DNA of 6,614 bases from JADGNF01 sp964582085 (GTDB taxonomy: Archaea; Thermoproteota; Bathyarchaeia; Bathyarchaeales; Bathycorpusculaceae): NCBI GenBank assembly GCA_964582085.1, contig CAZOPV010000008.1, positions 1-6,614 of the forward strand, written 5' to 3'. Of the stretch, positions 5,882 to 6,614 are shown in pieces. The notes beneath the pieces were generated by a model, which worked only from the letters and a program-made list of their open reading frames with translations, ran no database searches and was not told the origin of the DNA. Position 1 is the first letter of the stretch; each line of letters begins with the position of its first letter. A program made the position numbers and the translations under genes.

Positions 5882-5912
5882 TGTTGTTAAGGTGTAATAG
5901 AGCTTAACAACA
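5882..5912. repeat. Perfect 10-bp inverted repeat, candidate operator
   Basis: TGTTGTTAAG (5882-5891) and CTTAACAACA (5903-5912) are exact inverse copies separated by 11 bases. The arm centres are 21 bp apart, two helical turns, so both half-sites face the same side of the DNA. The site is between the ribbon-helix-helix gene and the prohead protease gene, next to the TATA-like region, as expected for a repressor site. A hairpin followed by CTTTTTC is an alternative reading as a terminator on the plus strand, but there is no gene on that strand just upstream for it to end. Confidence 0.6.
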
Positions 5913-5972
5913 GCCTTTTTCAGCGAAACAATCCTAATTTTACCTTATTGAAGTTTGGTGAGAGGTTAGGTT

Positions 5973-6614
5973 ATGTCTCAAGGAGGCTCTACTGACAGTA
6001 AGCGGTTAAAAGAGCATGTAACGACTATTCTTCCTTTTCAGGTTCTTGAGAAAATAGTCGATAAGCCCTTGCGTATTAGAGGAGTAGCTATGTGCACGGG
6101 CATGAGCCGCAATTTTAACATTTACACTTCTGAGGAACTGCAAGCTTTCTCAGATAAACTTGTTAATGCGCCAGTATATATAGAGCATGTTGCTGTGCCG
6201 AACGCAATCGGCAAAGTAACTAAGACCGAGTGGGACGGGCGTAACCTCTGGTACGAGGCAGAGATTTACGATGATCAGACGGCTGAGAAAATCCGCAGAG
6301 GCCTAATCCAGCATGTAAGCGTAGGCGCTGATTACGAAGCCATAGATGTTGTGGATGGCAAGGTTCCGCATGGCTTGCACAATGCCGAATTAAGCCTTGT
6401 TGCTGTGCCGGGTATTCCCGAGACTAACATCAGCGTTTTAGAAGCGCTTTCTCACGGTGATGAGCTTAAGGTTACACGTGATAAGCTTACTGAAGCCGAA
6501 GTTAAACTTGGAATTACTGAAAAAGCTCTTTCAGAGGCAAACGGCAAGCTAACGGATATTGAGAGTAAACTAGCTGAAGCTCAGAATGCGATTGAGCAAC
6601 TGAAGAATGCCCAG
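5973..6614 (+). CDS. Virus prohead (head maturation) protease with scaffold-like coiled-coil tail (partial, 3' end missing)
   Basis: 214 residues are visible and the frame is still open at the window end. Residues of about 18-157 fit the HK97-type prohead protease fold (serine peptidase families S78/U35): LRIRGVAMCTGMSRN (33-47), APVYIEHVAVPNAIGKV (66-82), IRRGLIQHVSVGADY (107-121), and AELSLVAVPGIPETNI (138-153). By family pattern the likely catalytic residues are H72 and S116, with E139 as a possible third. The enzyme cleaves scaffold and capsid precursors inside the immature head. From about residue 165 the sequence becomes a charged heptad-like helix (TEAEVKLGITEKALSEANGK and onward), resembling a scaffold domain fused behind the protease. 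The ATG has GAGG seven bases upstream (5962-5965). A portal gene normally precedes this gene; here there is a promoter-like region and a divergent regulator. Confidence 0.85.
   Translation, partial: MSQGGSTDSKRLKEHVTTILPFQVLEKIVDKPLRIRGVAMCTGMSRNFNIYTSEELQAFSDKLVNAPVYIEHVAVPNAIGKVTKTEWDGRNLWYEAEIYDDQTAEKIRRGLIQHVSVGADYEAIDVVDGKVPHGLHNAELSLVAVPGIPETNISVLEALSHGDELKVTRDKLTEAEVKLGITEKALSEANGKLTDIESKLAEAQNAIEQLKNAQ

Larger units (their letters stand above)
4689..6614. mobile_element. Probable edge of an integrated tailed archaeal virus (provirus); boundaries not defined
   Basis: A head-maturation protease is specific to HK97-fold tailed viruses. It is accompanied by two small DNA-binding regulators and a candidate operator, immediately beyond a tRNA gene, the most common integration target in archaea. 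The left limit is placed at the first non-host-like gene and could instead lie within the tRNA 3' end. No integrase gene or second copy of the tRNA 3' sequence is visible in the window, so extent and att site are unproven. The contig could also be a virus or provirus fragment whose remaining genes lie to the right. Confidence 0.5.

Noticed and set aside
1..6614. CRISPR array, insertion sequence, toxin-antitoxin pair or riboswitch
   Set aside because: I saw no regularly spaced repeats, no transposase or terminal inverted repeats, no toxin gene beside the ribbon-helix-helix gene, and no recognisable riboswitch core.

Overview
The window looks archaeal. It has a four-subunit, ferredoxin-dependent 2-oxoacid oxidoreductase in the order gamma-delta-alpha-beta. 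It also has AT-rich TATA boxes of archaeal type, ribosome binding sites close to GGAGGTGA, T-rich stretches after genes, and a tRNA-Asn of archaeal type with an encoded CCA. The base composition is moderate. The exact lineage cannot be fixed from the sequence. An uncultured TACK-type archaeon such as a Bathyarchaeia member, or a methanogen relative, is a guess only.

Positions 1-2455 (minus strand) hold a tight operon, porG-porD-porA-porB, for a pyruvate-type ferredoxin oxidoreductase. Spacing runs from a 4-base overlap to 10 bases, and porB runs off the window at position 1. A symmetric TATA box at 2498-2509 is its likely promoter. Across a 270-bp divergent region, the plus strand carries a stand-alone radical SAM protein (2726-4204) with a cobalamin-binding-like N-terminal domain and no recognised product.

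At 4375-4451 is a complete tRNA-Asn(GTT). Its cloverleaf pairs well, but the T loop has C where U55 is almost universal.

Beyond the tRNA the content changes to virus-like genes: a winged-helix protein with an unassigned middle domain and a C-terminal coiled coil (4689-5642), a very small ribbon-helix-helix regulator on the minus strand (5696-5836), and a virus prohead (head maturation) protease with a coiled-coil, scaffold-like tail, cut by the window end (5973-6614). The last two genes diverge from a shared AT-rich promoter region. That region contains a perfect 10-bp inverted repeat with an 11-base spacer, a good candidate operator.

The best reading is host chromosome up to the tRNA-Asn gene, followed by the edge of an integrated tailed-virus (HK97-fold) provirus that may have used the tRNA as its target. 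No integrase, terminase, portal or second att copy is visible here, so the provirus boundary and the integration site are inferred, not shown.
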